Assembly (NCBI GenBank): GCA_015227615.1
Contig: JAALGZ010000023.1
Coordinates: 310,001-374,000, forward strand
Direction of reading: 5' to 3'
Origin: Labyrinthula sp. Ha
Lineage: Eukaryota > Sar > Bigyra > Labyrinthulida > Labyrinthulaceae
DNA: 64,000 nt
In this document: in pieces, positions 36,900 to 49,734 of the stretch
Numbering within the stretch: the stretch's first letter is position 1
How the letters are laid out: each line of letters starts with the position of its first letter
Made by a program: the position numbers and the translations under genes
Notes under the pieces: generated by a model
Databases searched by the model: none
Told to the model about the DNA's origin: nothing
The model's input: the letters and a program-made list of their open reading frames with translations, nothing else

Positions 36900-38760
36900 C
36901 GCCACTTTCTCCAACTCTTCCGATCCATGATTGAATTGCAAATTCTCGTGCGCCCAGATCGACTCTTTCAATGAAATTATCACAATAAATTTGCTCATCC
37001 TTTTCTTTCCAATTCAGTGGCTCTCTCTGAATTAATCCCTCATTTGGTCTTCAACAAATATCCATTATCCATTTCAGGCAAATCTCTTACACAGTTGGAA
37101 TTCTTATATCTAAGAGACATCTCATGAATCTTCCTCTAAAAATATTCAATATATGATTCCTCTTCTACGTTCATTTCTAAGTTTAAAAGGTTTAATATTT
37201 CCTATTTTTATCTCTGCACTAATTATTTTGCCATCTGTTTAAAGCATCTGCGTCATCGCAACAATCTCCGTCAAGATGATGAACTTGGCGCTGCAAATCT
37301 TCAAAAATTACACTAAAATGAGACAATCACTCAAAATATGTTTTATTCCTGTACAGGCTAAGATTCAGAGTATAAGACAAATTTGGATGATTCATAAACA
37401 AAATCTTCCTTACTGAATTCCCTTTGAGGTAATTATCGTATTTACATGAAGCAGAAATCACAAGAAACAATTCCTTCGAGATGATATGTCATTCTAATTT
37501 AGAGTCGACAAATGCCCCACTGGTAAGTCAGATTACTTTAAACTATGCACTGAAATTTTGAGTTACATATATAACTTGTTCTCTTTACATATAAAATAAT
37601 CCCAATGTTTTCATATGCATCTATGAGTAAAATTACGTCCGGTTTGGCATCGAAGTATCCTAAAGTTGCTGTAAAGGGTTCCTCAAGCTTTCCCACCAAC
37701 TCCTTGTACATGTTATTTATTTTTCTAGTCCATATAGTTATTTCATTCCCCGGTGTCTTATTCCTGCCTACTATTGAATATTTCTCAGTTATTCTAAGTT
37801 ATAGCCCTGCTAAATAAGTTAATACACCAACAATCCATTTGCCAATAAATATCAGTTATAATAGCTCATTTACATATTTCAACGTTCTCCTTAGAAAAAA
37901 AGTAGGCAATATATATATTTCCTATCCAACCGGTGACTATACTCAGTTAGTGTTTGTTCTCAAAATATTTCTTCTTTCCTCAGAAAATTGCTCTTCAAAA
38001 TATTCAATCTCAGCTTATTATCAATCATTCGATTAAGTAATCTTTTAGTAATTGCAAAAAAAATTAGTAAAGGTTGTTCCAATTAAAGTGATATCATTCA
38101 CCCATTGTATGGCATTGCAGGAAAATAATTTGACTGGCTGTAGAATATCTTGGGTTATACGTTCCAAAAACAAGGATTTTGCATTGTACCAGACTTATGA
38201 TACACCTTTGAAACTATAGTATAAACTACAAGTGGTGCAAAAAAAGAAAAATATTGTGAATTTTCTTCATTTGGTATATAATAAAAGGTAATAGGTAGAC
38301 CATATAGTCCAAAATAATTTATTCGCCTAACACTTAAGAGCTGATTATTAATTTCCGGTAAGGTTGAACCCACTTGTCATATGTAATAATTTAATGGTCG
38401 TAAATCCACAAAAAATATATGCTTCTTATGCTCAGATTTTGGTACTCTCAAAGTTTGCATGATGATTCTAGGGTTTTGGTTTGGCTTAATAATTCCATCT
38501 CTTAGCATTTTCTTGGTTATATATCTCAAAAAAAACTTCTTTTTCTGTTCCATAGGTCGCCCAGTAAACACCCCTGTCTTCTCATTTTGACACTAAACTC
38601 AATAAGCTTAAGCTTTGATATTTGAATTGGACTTTTATTATCTCTAAAAGTCCGGAAATTTCCCATTAGTATATTGTTGAATTGTTCCAATCTCCCACCG
38701 AAGCAATAGATTGCTTCCCAAATAGTCACAAACTTTTCACTAATAATTCTCTTTGTTTTT
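36900..38760 (-). mobile_element. old decayed Ty3/gypsy-type pol region (fossil)
   Basis: Read on the minus strand, recognisable pieces follow the order of a gypsy reverse transcriptase: MLRDGIIKPNQNP, a VDLRPLN motif near 38380, STLPEINNQLL just after it, and a degenerate YVDD-type motif near 38090. A DADALNRW motif, typical of the RNase H to integrase junction (usually ADALSR), lies near 37230-37280. Many interruptions are present, so it is ancient. Neither LTR could be found; gag may lie between 38760 and 40340, where only traces remain. Confidence 0.6.
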
Positions 38761-40887
38761 AGAATGTTTTTTTCTGATTATACTTGCAAATTCTCACCAA
38801 ATCCAAGCTCGCAGTTCAGTACTTTCTTCTCATTCATCTTAAAAATAACTGCTGACTTCTCCTTTTTGATCACTTTCTTACTCTTTATTTCCACTTCCCT
38901 AAGCTTTGCTATACTTTATATTTCAAGACATTCTCTTTAAATGAACTCATCATTAAATCATCTTTCGTCTTGTCACTTTAGATGTCGCAGTTCCTTGCTT
39001 TTTTCTATAATACTTAGAGCAGAATTATTTCATATTTTTTCAGAAGATTGATAGCAATCAACATATTAGTTCAACCTTCAACATTGTTAACTATTGAATC
39101 TTCTATTTACCTAAAGTCATATACCTTTTTCTTTTCCAACAGCGAATTCACTCTCAATGTTCTCTAATGAGTTACTAAATGTCTATCTCCATTCCTAACC
39201 TCTACTCTAATATTTTTTTCTGCAAAGGTTCTCTGGTATAGTATTTTCTCACTTACATCGTGTAGCAGTCGAGGTAGCCGCTCAAGAGACCAAACATCCA
39301 TTTGTCACAAATTTTTGTCCCTCTTTTCCAATAGTAATATCATAACTCACTTTAATACCATTCTTTGTTCTATTTTCTTCCACTAAGATTATTGCATTTT
39401 TTAAGTCAATTTCGTTCTCCTATTCATGTATATTCTCCTCAGCGGGCATTGTTAGCTTCAAACTATCACTCACTTGCATATTTTCTAGAAAATTAGACAT
39501 TTTTCATTTTCTACTTTCTCATCATTTTCTTAATTTTGCTGTTTCTCTGTAGATTATGTATTTTCCCTTTTTCACTAAGAATCTTCTAATGAATCTTTCA
39601 TTTTTGCTTTTCCTTTTATATTCTTAATCGATTTCCCATCATTTTATCTATAGCCCTATAAAACAAACGCGGTTTATTCTTCCCTGCAACACTAAAGTCT
39701 TTTTTGCGTATCATATATCTCCAATGTACCCGTATCTATAGCGAAACGGACACAATTCTAGTTCTTCTACTCCTTCAACTGCATGTTGGCCTCGAGGATG
39801 TCTCATGTTACGGTAGCCAACTTCATTCACACCCTGGAAAACTTCAACATTCTTAACTTCCTTTTTTGATGAACCGACTCCTACTTATTCGGTTCTTGAT
39901 ATCATTACCGTGCGCACTTTTTTGTCTGATTTATATCTTTACGTGGTACGGTGGTATGCAACTTCAGATGTGCTTCTCTACAGTTTTCAAGTCCTATTTG
40001 TACAGCGACGATTTGATAGATAGCATGTCACACCCAAACATAACTATGGAGTCGCTTAAATACATAAGCACATATTTCTTCATAGACTACGCACTTTCTT
40101 CTGGTAAAGGTTTTACAATTTCTCTGAGCTCGCTAAACATAGTTCTTGCCGCACTTTCTTCCAAAATGCTTAAATCAAATCTTAGATTCTCAATGATCAT
40201 CTTATCAGGAGACTTAAGTTCTTTCACTTTCTCTTCTTCCAAAATTTCTTGTAAGCAGTACATTAGAACATTATTTCACTTGGTTACATTGAGTCGCTTT
40301 TATATGGTCATATATAGCGATATCAATCATCAGCTTTAGGTTAACTTTTTTTCTCTGAAGTGCAATCAATCCTTCATATTGAGAGGTAAAAAATTCACAG
40401 CTATGCTCTGAGAGATCAGTCTATTCATAAATCCTAAAATCAATTAAACATTCTTCCTCTCTACATTTTTTATTGCTCATTTCTTTAAGTGCATTTCTGA
40501 GGTCCGTAATTAGTGTATTAATTTTGTTAGAATTCATAGTTCTTGATCTCCCAGTATCAGTTAAGTTTTTGTATTTTCTTTCCCATTCAAATTTTCGTTA
40601 TTCCCGGACATCATTGTAATCTAGGTAAATATTGACTAATATTCTATACTTCAAGACAGTTTTGAAATATATATCCTCATCTTGGGCCCTTCTACATGAT
40701 ATACAATAATCATGGATCAAGTTCTCTTAACCACAAATTCAAATTTTTCTCTTAATTCATATCACACAGCTATACCAAATATCATCAAAACATTACAACT
40801 CAAAGCTTCAACGTGGTGAAACATGAGAGCTTTGCTTACATCTCACTTCACTTCATTCCAGTTCAATTATTACATAACACAAGAGAA
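38761..40887. other. non-coding stretch, possibly decayed retroelement remains
   Basis: The plus strand is rich in TTCTT-type pyrimidine runs, so the minus strand is purine-rich as in gag or pol coding DNA. I cannot identify any domain. The plus-strand frame at 39866-40339 looks like an antisense shadow. Confidence 0.35.
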
Positions 40888-40984
40888 CATCTGTGAATCA
40901 GTCTCTTGTACTATTGTCGCACCTATACATATTTTTTTGAAAAGAATCTTTTAGTGTTTCTATTATTTCTCTGTTTTATTTTTC

Positions 40985-42419
40985 ATGAAAGATATTTGGA
41001 AACTGTTTTTTAGTTTACCTAATTTAAGTTCTTCTCGCAGCAATGTATTAGAAGAGTTTGAAAAATTTGCGAATGAAGACAATTTGAATTACAATATAAA
41101 TAATGTAATAACAATTTTAGGTGGAAAACGTGTTTCTGGGTTTCATTTTGAAAGAGATTGTTTTCTTTATCTTTCTGTTGATTATACGGAACATTTGAGA
41201 ATTGACACATTTCCAGATTATGTTCTTGATATAGTTTTGCTTCCTTTAAAGTTCATTTTTTGGTTTGCTTTTGAAGTTTACATACTATTAATATCCTTCA
41301 TTTCTTTTTTTTGTAACGTTTGATATTATCTCTATGATATATTCAGCTTCCTCTTGTAATATTTGGTGAAGTTTTTGTTATATTTTTGTTTTGGATCAAG
41401 CTTTGATATATGGATATGTGAATATAGTTGTGAAATATTTTTGTAAATTGATAACTGGTTGTTCAGGAGGTGTTTACTAGGTATCTATAGCGGCAATAAA
41501 CCAATTATGGGTGTTTTTGATATGTTTTCAGGAGATATGAACGATTTGAGCAATTTGAGAACCTAATTTGCTGTCTTTTTACCTTCGTATTATGTGGTAA
41601 TTTTCGCCCGTGATGAGATATAAGGGTGGTTAGTTTACTGATGTTTTTATGCTGTAAATTTACATATGGTGACATTTGGTGATATAAATTTGAAATGGAA
41701 TATCGATAGTCACGATTGAGGTGTAGCAATGTTAGTAGTGATTTTGATATAAGTATTAAATATATTATGGTACTGGAAATAAGTTGAAATTTGAGGTATC
41801 ATACTATGTTTGGAATAGTTAGTGAATAAGTTAACTGTTAAGAAGAAGTGAAAAAGAAAAAGTTTTAAGAGATAAGAGAAAGAGAATATATTGTTTCTTG
41901 TTTTACGAGAAGAAGTTTGAACTTATATATATCAAAACTAACGAATTTCCTGGGACGTGTATCGTACATAAGTTATTCGCACGATAAACGCAATATTTTT
42001 CTTGTTTTATAATTTTCAAGCATTAAGACTTTTCTCTTTCTGAAACTTTATATCTTCGAACAAAATTTTATCACCAAAAAGCAATTATTTTTCCTGATTC
42101 AATATTTATTTATAGAGAAGAACTAGAAGAAATAACTTTCTTTGAGTTTTGTATTAAATGGAGGAAAAAAAGTTTAAAGTATTTGCTTTGTGGTATTCAA
42201 AACTATTTTTTCTTATTAGGACAATATAGAGAGAAGAAAGAACTTATTCTGTTTAGAGATATTAATAGACTTGGAAAAAAAATCAATATAATATCAGGCA
42301 GAAATAATTCATACTATTTATATCCTGATATTTCTTATTTCTTACTTTTTTAAGAAGAAGAAGCTAAAATACTAGAAAGTACATATACAAAATGTTTAGA
42401 ACAAACTGATTTAGTTTAA
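40985..42419 (+). pseudogene. decayed gene convergent to the 325-residue ORF, arm B
   Basis: A 112-codon open frame starts at an ATG at 40985 (MKDIWKLFFSLPNLSSSRSN) and holds GFHFERDCFLYLSVDYTEHL and a hydrophobic tail. It ends inside the extra block. The C-terminal half resumes at about 42030 and runs to a TAA at 42417-42419, with an additional in-frame stop near 42350 (TTTTTAAGAAG where arm A has TTTTCAGAAG). The function is unknown and no family is recognised. Confidence 0.45.
41306..41990. mobile_element. roughly 690-bp block inserted in arm B
   Basis: Arm A reads straight across this position at 26590-26605, so the block was inserted in B or removed from A. It begins TGTAACGTTTGATATT and ends near GATAAACGCAATA, and has a TATATATAT run about 80 bp before its end. 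The size and TG start would suit a solo LTR, but the right end is not a clean CA and the T-run flanks make the duplication ambiguous. Confidence 0.4.
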
Positions 42420-43065
42420 GTTCCTGAAAAATAGCTCTTTTTTGTCTTTTAAATATTTGATGAACTAAACATGAAATTTTGCTTTTTATTTGTTGTTTAT
42501 GAACTTTTATTCTCATTCTCTAAATAAAGTAATTAACAGACTAATATATCCAAACCATTGAGAGACTGAAACTTAAACTTAAACATGTATTCTAAGATGA
42601 ATTTATGGATTAAGCAGATGACTCAGTTTTTTAAAACTGCGAAAGAAGAAATATCTTTGTTGTTTTGAGTACTATATATTTAAGTATGAAGCTTTTGTTC
42701 CAAGAATAGTGTTAATATTCATGATCTAGATTTGTAATTTATAAAATAATTCTATCCAAACTGATTAACTCAGATGAAGTGAAGAATAAATTAAATGAAT
42801 AATTATTCTTCTGATAATTATGGAGCCCTCTCAATATTCAAAACCGATAATAGTTTAGCCAATTCATTCATTTAGGACATACAAACAAGGAATGAAAAAC
42901 CAAAGGCTTACCATGAAAATATTTATTCTTAACTCTTTATCTACACTAGGTAATGTATTATTTTGAGTACTCAATAATGAGCAATGTCAAGAAAGCGATG
43001 CAAGAAATTATAGAAGATTTACCGATAATAAACCTTAATATTTCGTACGAATTACGCTCTAATAC

Positions 43066-44043
43066 TTAAGTTCTATCCAAAGCAATAACCTTAGGACTTA
43101 TTCCCGTATCTATATGATCAAGATAATGATAAAATTTTAAAACTTTACGATGTAAAGAGAACTTAAGAAAAAAATGTTCTTCGATCTTTGTTTGGTAGTT
43201 ACTTCCTTTTAGCATACTAGAAAATAGTTTCAGTGTTGGATTGACTGTATTCTTTTCCTCTAGGTATGAATGAATTGTTAAATTCTTGACACAAAAAGAA
43301 TTTTGAATATACTCTGATAGACTAAAAAGCAATAAAATCAAATATTTATCACTTTGAAAGCGCGTGCGCATAATACGGATATTTTTCAAATTAGTATATT
43401 TATTCATAGAAAAAAATTTACATAAATATAATAAAGATGCATTATCAAAAGAAACCGAAAAAAAACTAAAAAAGCTTATTTCTGCCTTCGTATTTACTAT
43501 AATTTTAGCTTTAGATTTTTTCTTTGTCAAAAATTTCGCTTCTTGAAGAATAAATGAATCTTCCTTTTGAAGACAACCATCTATCAGTTCAAAAACTGCG
43601 GGAAGATTTACAGCAAAGAAACTGTAACTTAGGTTATTAATGCTACAATTGATGATAATTTTTTTTCTTTTTTCAAACAGAAATACTTTTTTTATATTAA
43701 GAAGCGTTGGATCAACAAGATCCAATTCTGAGAACCCTATGAACGTCAGTCTTATCACAGCATTTTCTTTGAGTAGCATAATACATTTTGATAATATCTT
43801 TATCATTTCATCTGTAAGAGTTTCTCCTTTGTTTATTTCTATTTTCACTGTTTGATAATCTCTATGAGATTCAAAAGCCCTTAAAAAGTGATTTTCTTCC
43901 ATAAGATCTTTTGTGTGTTTTTGCACGATAAATTTGTGACTGCGATCATATTTGTAAATACAAGAATCAGTAATTGGATAAATATATGAGACGTGTCCAT
44001 TATTCCAAATTATGGTGTAAGGTTCTTTTCGCAAGTTCTCCAT
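43066..44043 (-). CDS. 325-residue protein of unknown function, copy B
   Basis: A complete minus-strand frame with the same start, stop and length as the copy at 24538-25515. It differs at V95A, K98R, L102I, I109L, A120V and F130I, all in one block, plus one silent change in the same block; the rest of the protein is identical. The flanking 1.5 kb is also nearly identical. No known domain is recognised; weak leucine-rich rhythm is seen in the C-terminal half. Confidence 0.65.
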   Translation of the reverse strand: MENLRKEPYTIIWNNGHVSYIYPITDSCIYKYDRSHKFIVQKHTKDLMEENHFLRAFESHRDYQTVKIEINKGETLTDEMIKILSKCIMLLKENAVIRLTFIGFSELDLVDPTLLNIKKVFLFEKRKKIIINCSINNLSYSFFAVNLPAVFELIDGCLQKEDSFILQEAKFLTKKKSKAKIIVNTKAEISFFSFFSVSFDNASLLYLCKFFSMNKYTNLKNIRIMRTRFQSDKYLILLLFSLSEYIQNSFCVKNLTIHSYLEEKNTVNPTLKLFSSMLKGSNYQTKIEEHFFLKFSLHRKVLKFYHYLDHIDTGISPKVIALDRT

Positions 44044-44113
44044 TTGTCTGAATTATGTCAAGAATACGGTTTATTTTAAATATTTCAAATTAGTTTTTTA
44101 TTTTGAAATAGTA

Positions 44114-44135
44114 AATTGGGCTCTATGGCCCAATT
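44114..44135. repeat. small hairpin beside the inverted arm
   Basis: AATTGGGC and GCCCAATT are exact complements around a 6-base loop. It lies just outside arm B, before the LINE relic. Confidence 0.55.
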
Positions 44136-44229
44136 CTGCTATGGCTTAATATTACCAATAAAAAGATACGTTCATATTTTGGGAACCGTTAGACATATGA
44201 AAACAACCTTGAGAACCTAAGCAAAATGC

Positions 44230-45647
44230 AAAGCTTTCAGTGTAGTAACCTCAAAACACCTTCAAGAGAAGCTCTAGGGGGATTGAGCTGATGGAAGCAT
44301 TTATCCAAGTTTGTATTTGCGAAAGTCAGTGGTCTAAGTGCCCTTAGAAGCAGCTACGTACTAAAAATGTGTCATACAGTCGAGATTTTGATGTCACAGG
44401 GGATGCACAAGCGAGGGTTGATTCGTCTCAAGTGGAAATTGAGCGATAATTTGCCCTCAAGAAAATGTTTTACTCAAAACCACCGGAAAGCACCACGGGT
44501 GTAGTTGCTTACCTCATGTACTAGCTTGATAATAGAGCAACGAACGTCGATGGCAGTAAAGACAGAATCCTGAAGCTGGTTTCCAAACTTGATAGAAAGA
44601 ATAAGGTATTCATTGATGAAACCTTTGTTCCTAGCGCCGATCAAGGGGCTATCGTGTACAAGAAGTACCTGACTATACTAAAGAAGACGAGAAGCAACCT
44701 TAAAAACAGATTGTTGGTTCTCATTTGTGGTGATTACAGCGCTCAAGTGGGCAGAAACCCATTAAGCAAAAGTTTGAAAGCAGGGTTTAAATTCTACTCT
44801 AGGAACAAGCTCAAACTACTGTATATGTTCTTAAATGGAATAAACCTGAGCACTATTAATCATTTAACAATAACAGGTAAAAAGGTATTTAAAAAACATG
44901 CACCTTTCACACCAAGAATGGATAGAAGGGGGCACTAAAATTAATTTTGTGCTAATAAATGACGTACCTTCAGTATTTTCCTGCAAACAATGTCCAACAA
45001 ATTATTATAATTTCTATTGTAGACACAACTTTGATAAATCGGCCTTCACGATAACAATCAGCACATAACAAAACAGCAGCAGAAGAAAAGATGCAGATCA
45101 CTGCTAGATTATAGTGCTTTCTTCAATAAAACAGTAAAAGAGGTAGTAGATAGGAATATCCATGATCATCTGGAGCAGAATTCAGATATTGAAGCGGACT
45201 ACTAGTCTATGATGAATATCATCCCAAATATCATGAACAAACACATCCCCAGAATATCAGGCTACCAAAACAAAATCCATAACTCCGAAGCTACTCTATC
45301 ATTGATGAGGAAATAATCTTCTAATTTGAACAAACTGGAAATAGAATGTAGACAAAAAGTTACTAAAGAACTAAGAAAAACTGTGTGTAATGGCTACAAT
45401 TCATGGTTAGAGGAAGTAGCTTCAAGAGTAGATTTTGATTTTGAAAACATCGAAAATAGAATCGGATGCCTACTGTTAAAAAAATTAAAGCGAGTGAAAA
45501 AAATCTATGGGAAAATGCGGAAGGATGTCACTAGTAGGAACGTTAGAACAGGAGGCCGAATTCCATTATTATTAAAGAAACATCCGAGGTCCCCAGAAAG
45601 TACAGAACTTTCGATAGACGAGCTAACAAACGCCCAGGTAGTGCATT
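44230..45647 (+). pseudogene. relic of a LINE related to the 10.5-kb RTE-like element
   Basis: Scattered matches to the endonuclease of the younger LINE appear in order: a decayed ILMSQGMH segment near 44385, LLVLICGDYSAQVGRNPLSK near 44710 (compare LLLGEDFNAQVSRTALKK), and LSTINHLTITGKK near 44850 (compare YSIVNHRHVTRKK). The segment between endonuclease and RT follows to about 45650 (LTNAQ). Several stops and shifts separate them. It ends abruptly where the hAT-like repeat begins, so the rest was displaced or lost by that insertion. Confidence 0.65.
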
Positions 45648-45986
45648 TAGGGTTCTTTAACGGTATAAACGGTAACTAACGGTAAAAAATGCCCAAATTT
45701 TGCTTACCGGTAATAACGGTAAGGAATCCTTAACGGATCGGAAATTAACGGAAATTTCTGTTAACCACGATAGGCACGATAAGAAAAATTGCTTTTATTG
45801 TTCCCAAAACTTTTAACAATTTGAAATTCTGTCCCAAATAATATCTTGATAATATATTATATCTATATTCTTTTTGCAAAGAAATAAAATCAAAGAAAAG
45901 GCTGACTTAGAAATAGATGCAACATAAAATCAACATCATTTCAAAATCATTTTAAATAGAAATCTTCTTTTGACTACCTTACCCTT

Positions 45987-46455
45987 TTTTGACCCAGGGT
46001 CGGTTGAGGTGAAACAGTTCCAGTTTATGGGTCAAGAAAGCCCTTGGCATAAAATACAGTCAGTTCTGGACCCTTATTTAGAAAACTCGCTGTATTTTAA
46101 AACGTTGGCCACAAACCAAAACACGGAGAGTTCGAGGGACGTAAAATATAGGAAAATACCACGAGATAACGCAGCTTGGGTGAACAAGAACAGAGAAATG
46201 GATGGCGGTGAAGCGAGAATAGTTTAGGGAAAAGGAACAAGTGGTGGTGAAGTTGGTCAGGTCAGTTGAGAATAGAAATGAATGGTTATTATATTTTGGT
46301 TATGAGTAGAGATATATACAAGCAGATTTTAATTGAAGAAAATAAAAGTAGTTAAGAAGTAAAAGAATATATTTAGAAGCAACTTCAGTTGAATCGCCAA
46401 TTAGAAAATTAGAAGCAGTAGAAGTCATTCACGAAAAGCCCATATACGGTTAAAA
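45987..46455 (+). repeat. 5' LTR of the gypsy element
   Basis: Starts TTTTGACCCAGGG and ends CGGTTAAAA; the ends form an imperfect 8-bp inverted repeat, TTTTGACC and GGTTAAAA. It contains the same partial coding frame as the 3' LTR. The internal side begins TTGAATTCAATTTG, which forms the palindrome ATTGAATTCAAT with the last LTR base, and shows no TGG primer site. Confidence 0.9.
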
Positions 46456-46488
46456 TTGAATTCAATTTGTAAAACATTTACCTAGAGA

Positions 46489-48084
46489 ATGACAAAGGAA
46501 ATTTCCAGAAGAACAAGTGTTATGACTAGAAGTGCAGCAAGACTGCGAAAAGCCGAATCCAACGAAGATGAAGCGGAAACCCAGAATAGAAGATCAGAAG
46601 TAAATAGTGAGAGCAGCGACGAGGGAAATCTGCTACAAAATATTAGTGTAGCAGCTACAAAGGGAGTGGGCTCCTCTCCAGAGGAAGAAACGAGAATAGA
46701 AGAAGAACACACAGAAGAAAACCTTGCAGGGGAATCAGAGCATCAAATCTTGGATGACTCAGTATTGGGACTGGAGTCGCTTTTGCAGGTTCAGTTAGCT
46801 AAGCTATTGAAAGGAATGTATCAAGAAGGGGTTCTAAGTCCAGGTCCAAAGTTTGATGAATATATAAATAACAACAAAGAAAAACAAAATAAAAATCAAG
46901 AAAAACTTAAAAACAAAGAAAAAGAAAGGGATATAATTGAATATATGGAAAAGAAGAAAGAAGAAAATAGAATCAACGATCGACCAATTCTGCAAAGCTT
47001 AGATGCGGAAGAAGTAGCACGATTTTTGGTCATGTTTGAAAATTATGAGGAAGTCATAGTCAAGGGAATCATAGGACTGGAGGAGGCTACTATAACTCGA
47101 AGTTTGTCATATAAGACAATTTTAGAACTCCAGATGGCGGGAGTAAATCCTGTTAACAGACTGGAAGTGATGGAGTATTTGAAAAGATTGAATGAACAAA
47201 GTTGGGCAGCTCAAAAACATACATTACTTCAACGAGCAGCTAAGAAGATCAAGTGGAAAAACTTAGGAGACGTGCACACGTCTATGAGAAAACTTATAAG
47301 CATCGCGGATGGTTTAGTGCTGGGTATGAACTTGTCAATGGACCCATATTTAAACAAGGCATATAGTTTATTAGTGCTCAAAAAATTACCTCTGACGTTT
47401 AAAGGAAAAGACGCGCAATATATGCAGAAGTCTAGAGGATGGAAAGATTACAATAAAATGAAAAAAGAGCTGCTATCCCTTTCAATTCTTCTATCAGCTC
47501 ACGATTATGTAGACCCTCTAATGAAGATGAACCAAGGACCAGAAGAAAAGCCACTTTCTCGCAAATCTGAAAATAAGCCTCCTCAGGAAGAAGGACCTAG
47601 GAAAATTGCTATCGAAGAAACGAGGTATGGCAAGCGCCACAAACTACCCAGTTGGTGGAGCAAGGATCAGAAGAGAAAGTATGGGATGGACAAAACTCTT
47701 TGTTTATATTGCTTCACGGATTCACATCGAGCAGTTGGATGCCCCCTTTTAGCAAACAAAGGAACTGCTAAAAAGTTGATCGCCATACCCATTACTGACA
47801 GGTCATTGGAATTGCAACCGAAGGTTATATCTGAGCTATTAGGAGAACTGGATGTATTGGAAAATAGCAGCAAAGAAAACCCAACGCACAGCGGTATAGA
47901 TGAGGTTAAAGGTCGAGCTTATATGGTCCGCCAGACAAATAAAATAAGTTTATCAACTCCCCCGGTCACTGAAAAAGAGCCAATGGAAGCAGGCGAAGAA
48001 GGGGATGTGGTGAGCAGATTTGTAGAAAACAATGAGCCTGGTTTCTTTGATAATATTGTTAGGGATGCAGATGAAGCAAAATGA
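46489..48084 (+). other. gag part of the gypsy element (fossil)
   Basis: About 530 codons, beginning only 33 bp after the 5' LTR. The N-terminal third is very acidic and rich in Glu and Ser. A lysine- and asparagine-rich coiled stretch follows, then a helical capsid-like region. A CCHC knuckle (CLYCFTDSHRAVGC) lies near 47700-47740. No protease follows it. Confidence 0.75.
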
Positions 48085-49734
48085 AATGAAGAAGAGGTAA
48101 AAATACAAATAACTGCACAAATGGAGAAGATAAATACCGAAGCTAATTTAAGTAGCCAGCAGCTTGATAAGCTTAAGGGTCTTTACTTGAAATATGTGGA
48201 CGTATTCGCAATTGCCCAAACGGGGTGCTCCATGAGTAATCTGACACCAATGGAAGTATTTATCAAACCAGGAACATAGCCATTTAATAGCAAACCCCAT
48301 CCTGTAACAGGGGAGAAGAAGAAATTCCTTGAGAAAAAGATCAGAGACCTCGAGTCTATAGGAGCCCTAGAGAGGGACCAAAATCCTTATTTTAGTAGTC
48401 CGGCTTTTATCGTGCCAAAGCCCCAAAATAACAAGTTTAGAATGGTCATAGACCTTACCAGGTTAAATAGAAACATGGAAGCTAATGCAGGAGCGTTACC
48501 ACATTGGGAAACCCAGTTTAGCTGGTTACCAAAAGGATGTAAATATTTCGGGTTGTACGATGCACTGTCGGGCTTTGACATGTTGAGAATTACCCCCGAG
48601 AGTGAAAAATATTTTGGTATCTCCACAATGATGGGGGTGTACCGACTAAAGTGCGCTCCAATGGGGTACCACAGTACCCCGTTTATTTACAGCGAAAGAG
48701 TAATAAGCGAGATACTTAACTCAAAAGAACCCCGGTTATTTGGGGCAAATTGCTCCGGAGTCTTGCAGTGGTTGGATGACAGCCTTATTTATGCTACCGA
48801 ATGGGAAGACTTCTTGAAGACAACAGAAGAATATTTGGGTAGATGCCGTCAACGAAACTTTAGGTTGAATTTACTCAAATGTGAATTATTTAGTAGAACA
48901 CCCACGTGGTGTGGCAGGGTCATATCGGAGAAAGGATGGTCTTTTAGTGAAAAGCACTATAACAAAATAAGGCAGATTCCCAGACCGATAAACCTGGGCC
49001 ATCTGGAAACCATCCTTTATCTTAGCAACTGGCTCTCTAACGCAATTCCAAAATATGCTGAAGTTAGACAACAATTATGGGATAGAATGTTGGAACTAAC
49101 AAATTTGTTAACTACGGAAAGGCAGCGATCAAACAAGAAAAGAGAAAAGAAACTTCGATAATAGGAGCCTGGACAGAGTCAGATCAAGGAAAGTTAGAGG
49201 AATTGAAGAGTCTAATCGAGGACAGCTGTAGGAAACAGCTGGCTACTTATGACCCTAAATCTATAATCGGACTTTATAGCGACGCTAGTGACAAGCATTG
49301 GAGCTCAGTCTTAGTATGCAAGTCTAATGAAGCTGAGTTGTGGAGGCCAATATTTTTCCTGTCAGGTTCTTTTAAAAAAGCCAGCATAAGGTGGAGCGTG
49401 ACCTCAAAAGAATTATACCCTATATTAAAAACATTGACGCGATTCAGATACTTCCTGCTCGGACATTCAACAGCTATCCGTGTATACACTGACCATAACA
49501 ATCTAGTAGGTCTCTTCGATATAGCGACGGGGACCAAAGTATCCAGCGTAGGAAGGTTACAAAGATGGAAACTCCTTATTCAGGAATTTAATGTGCAGTT
49601 TGAGCACATACCTGGGGAGAATAATATAATCGCAGATTTCTTATCTAGATGGGGATATGATTATGAAGGTAATGCAAGCCCAGAAGTACAGGAGGAAGAT
49701 ACGATGCCGATACAAGTAGATGGTCTATTAATTA

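Larger units (their letters stand above)
40888..44090 (-). repeat. arm B of the large inverted duplication
   Basis: Inverted counterpart of 24495-27015. The near-identical core is about 42568-44090, and the outer part (40888-42567) is clearly diverged. An extra block at about 41306-41990 is absent from arm A. Confidence 0.85.

Noticed and set aside
39866-40339. 157-codon plus-strand frame
   Set aside because: Lacks motifs, rich in Ser, Leu, Ile and Phe as antisense frames of purine-rich coding DNA are, and lies opposite probable retroelement remains.
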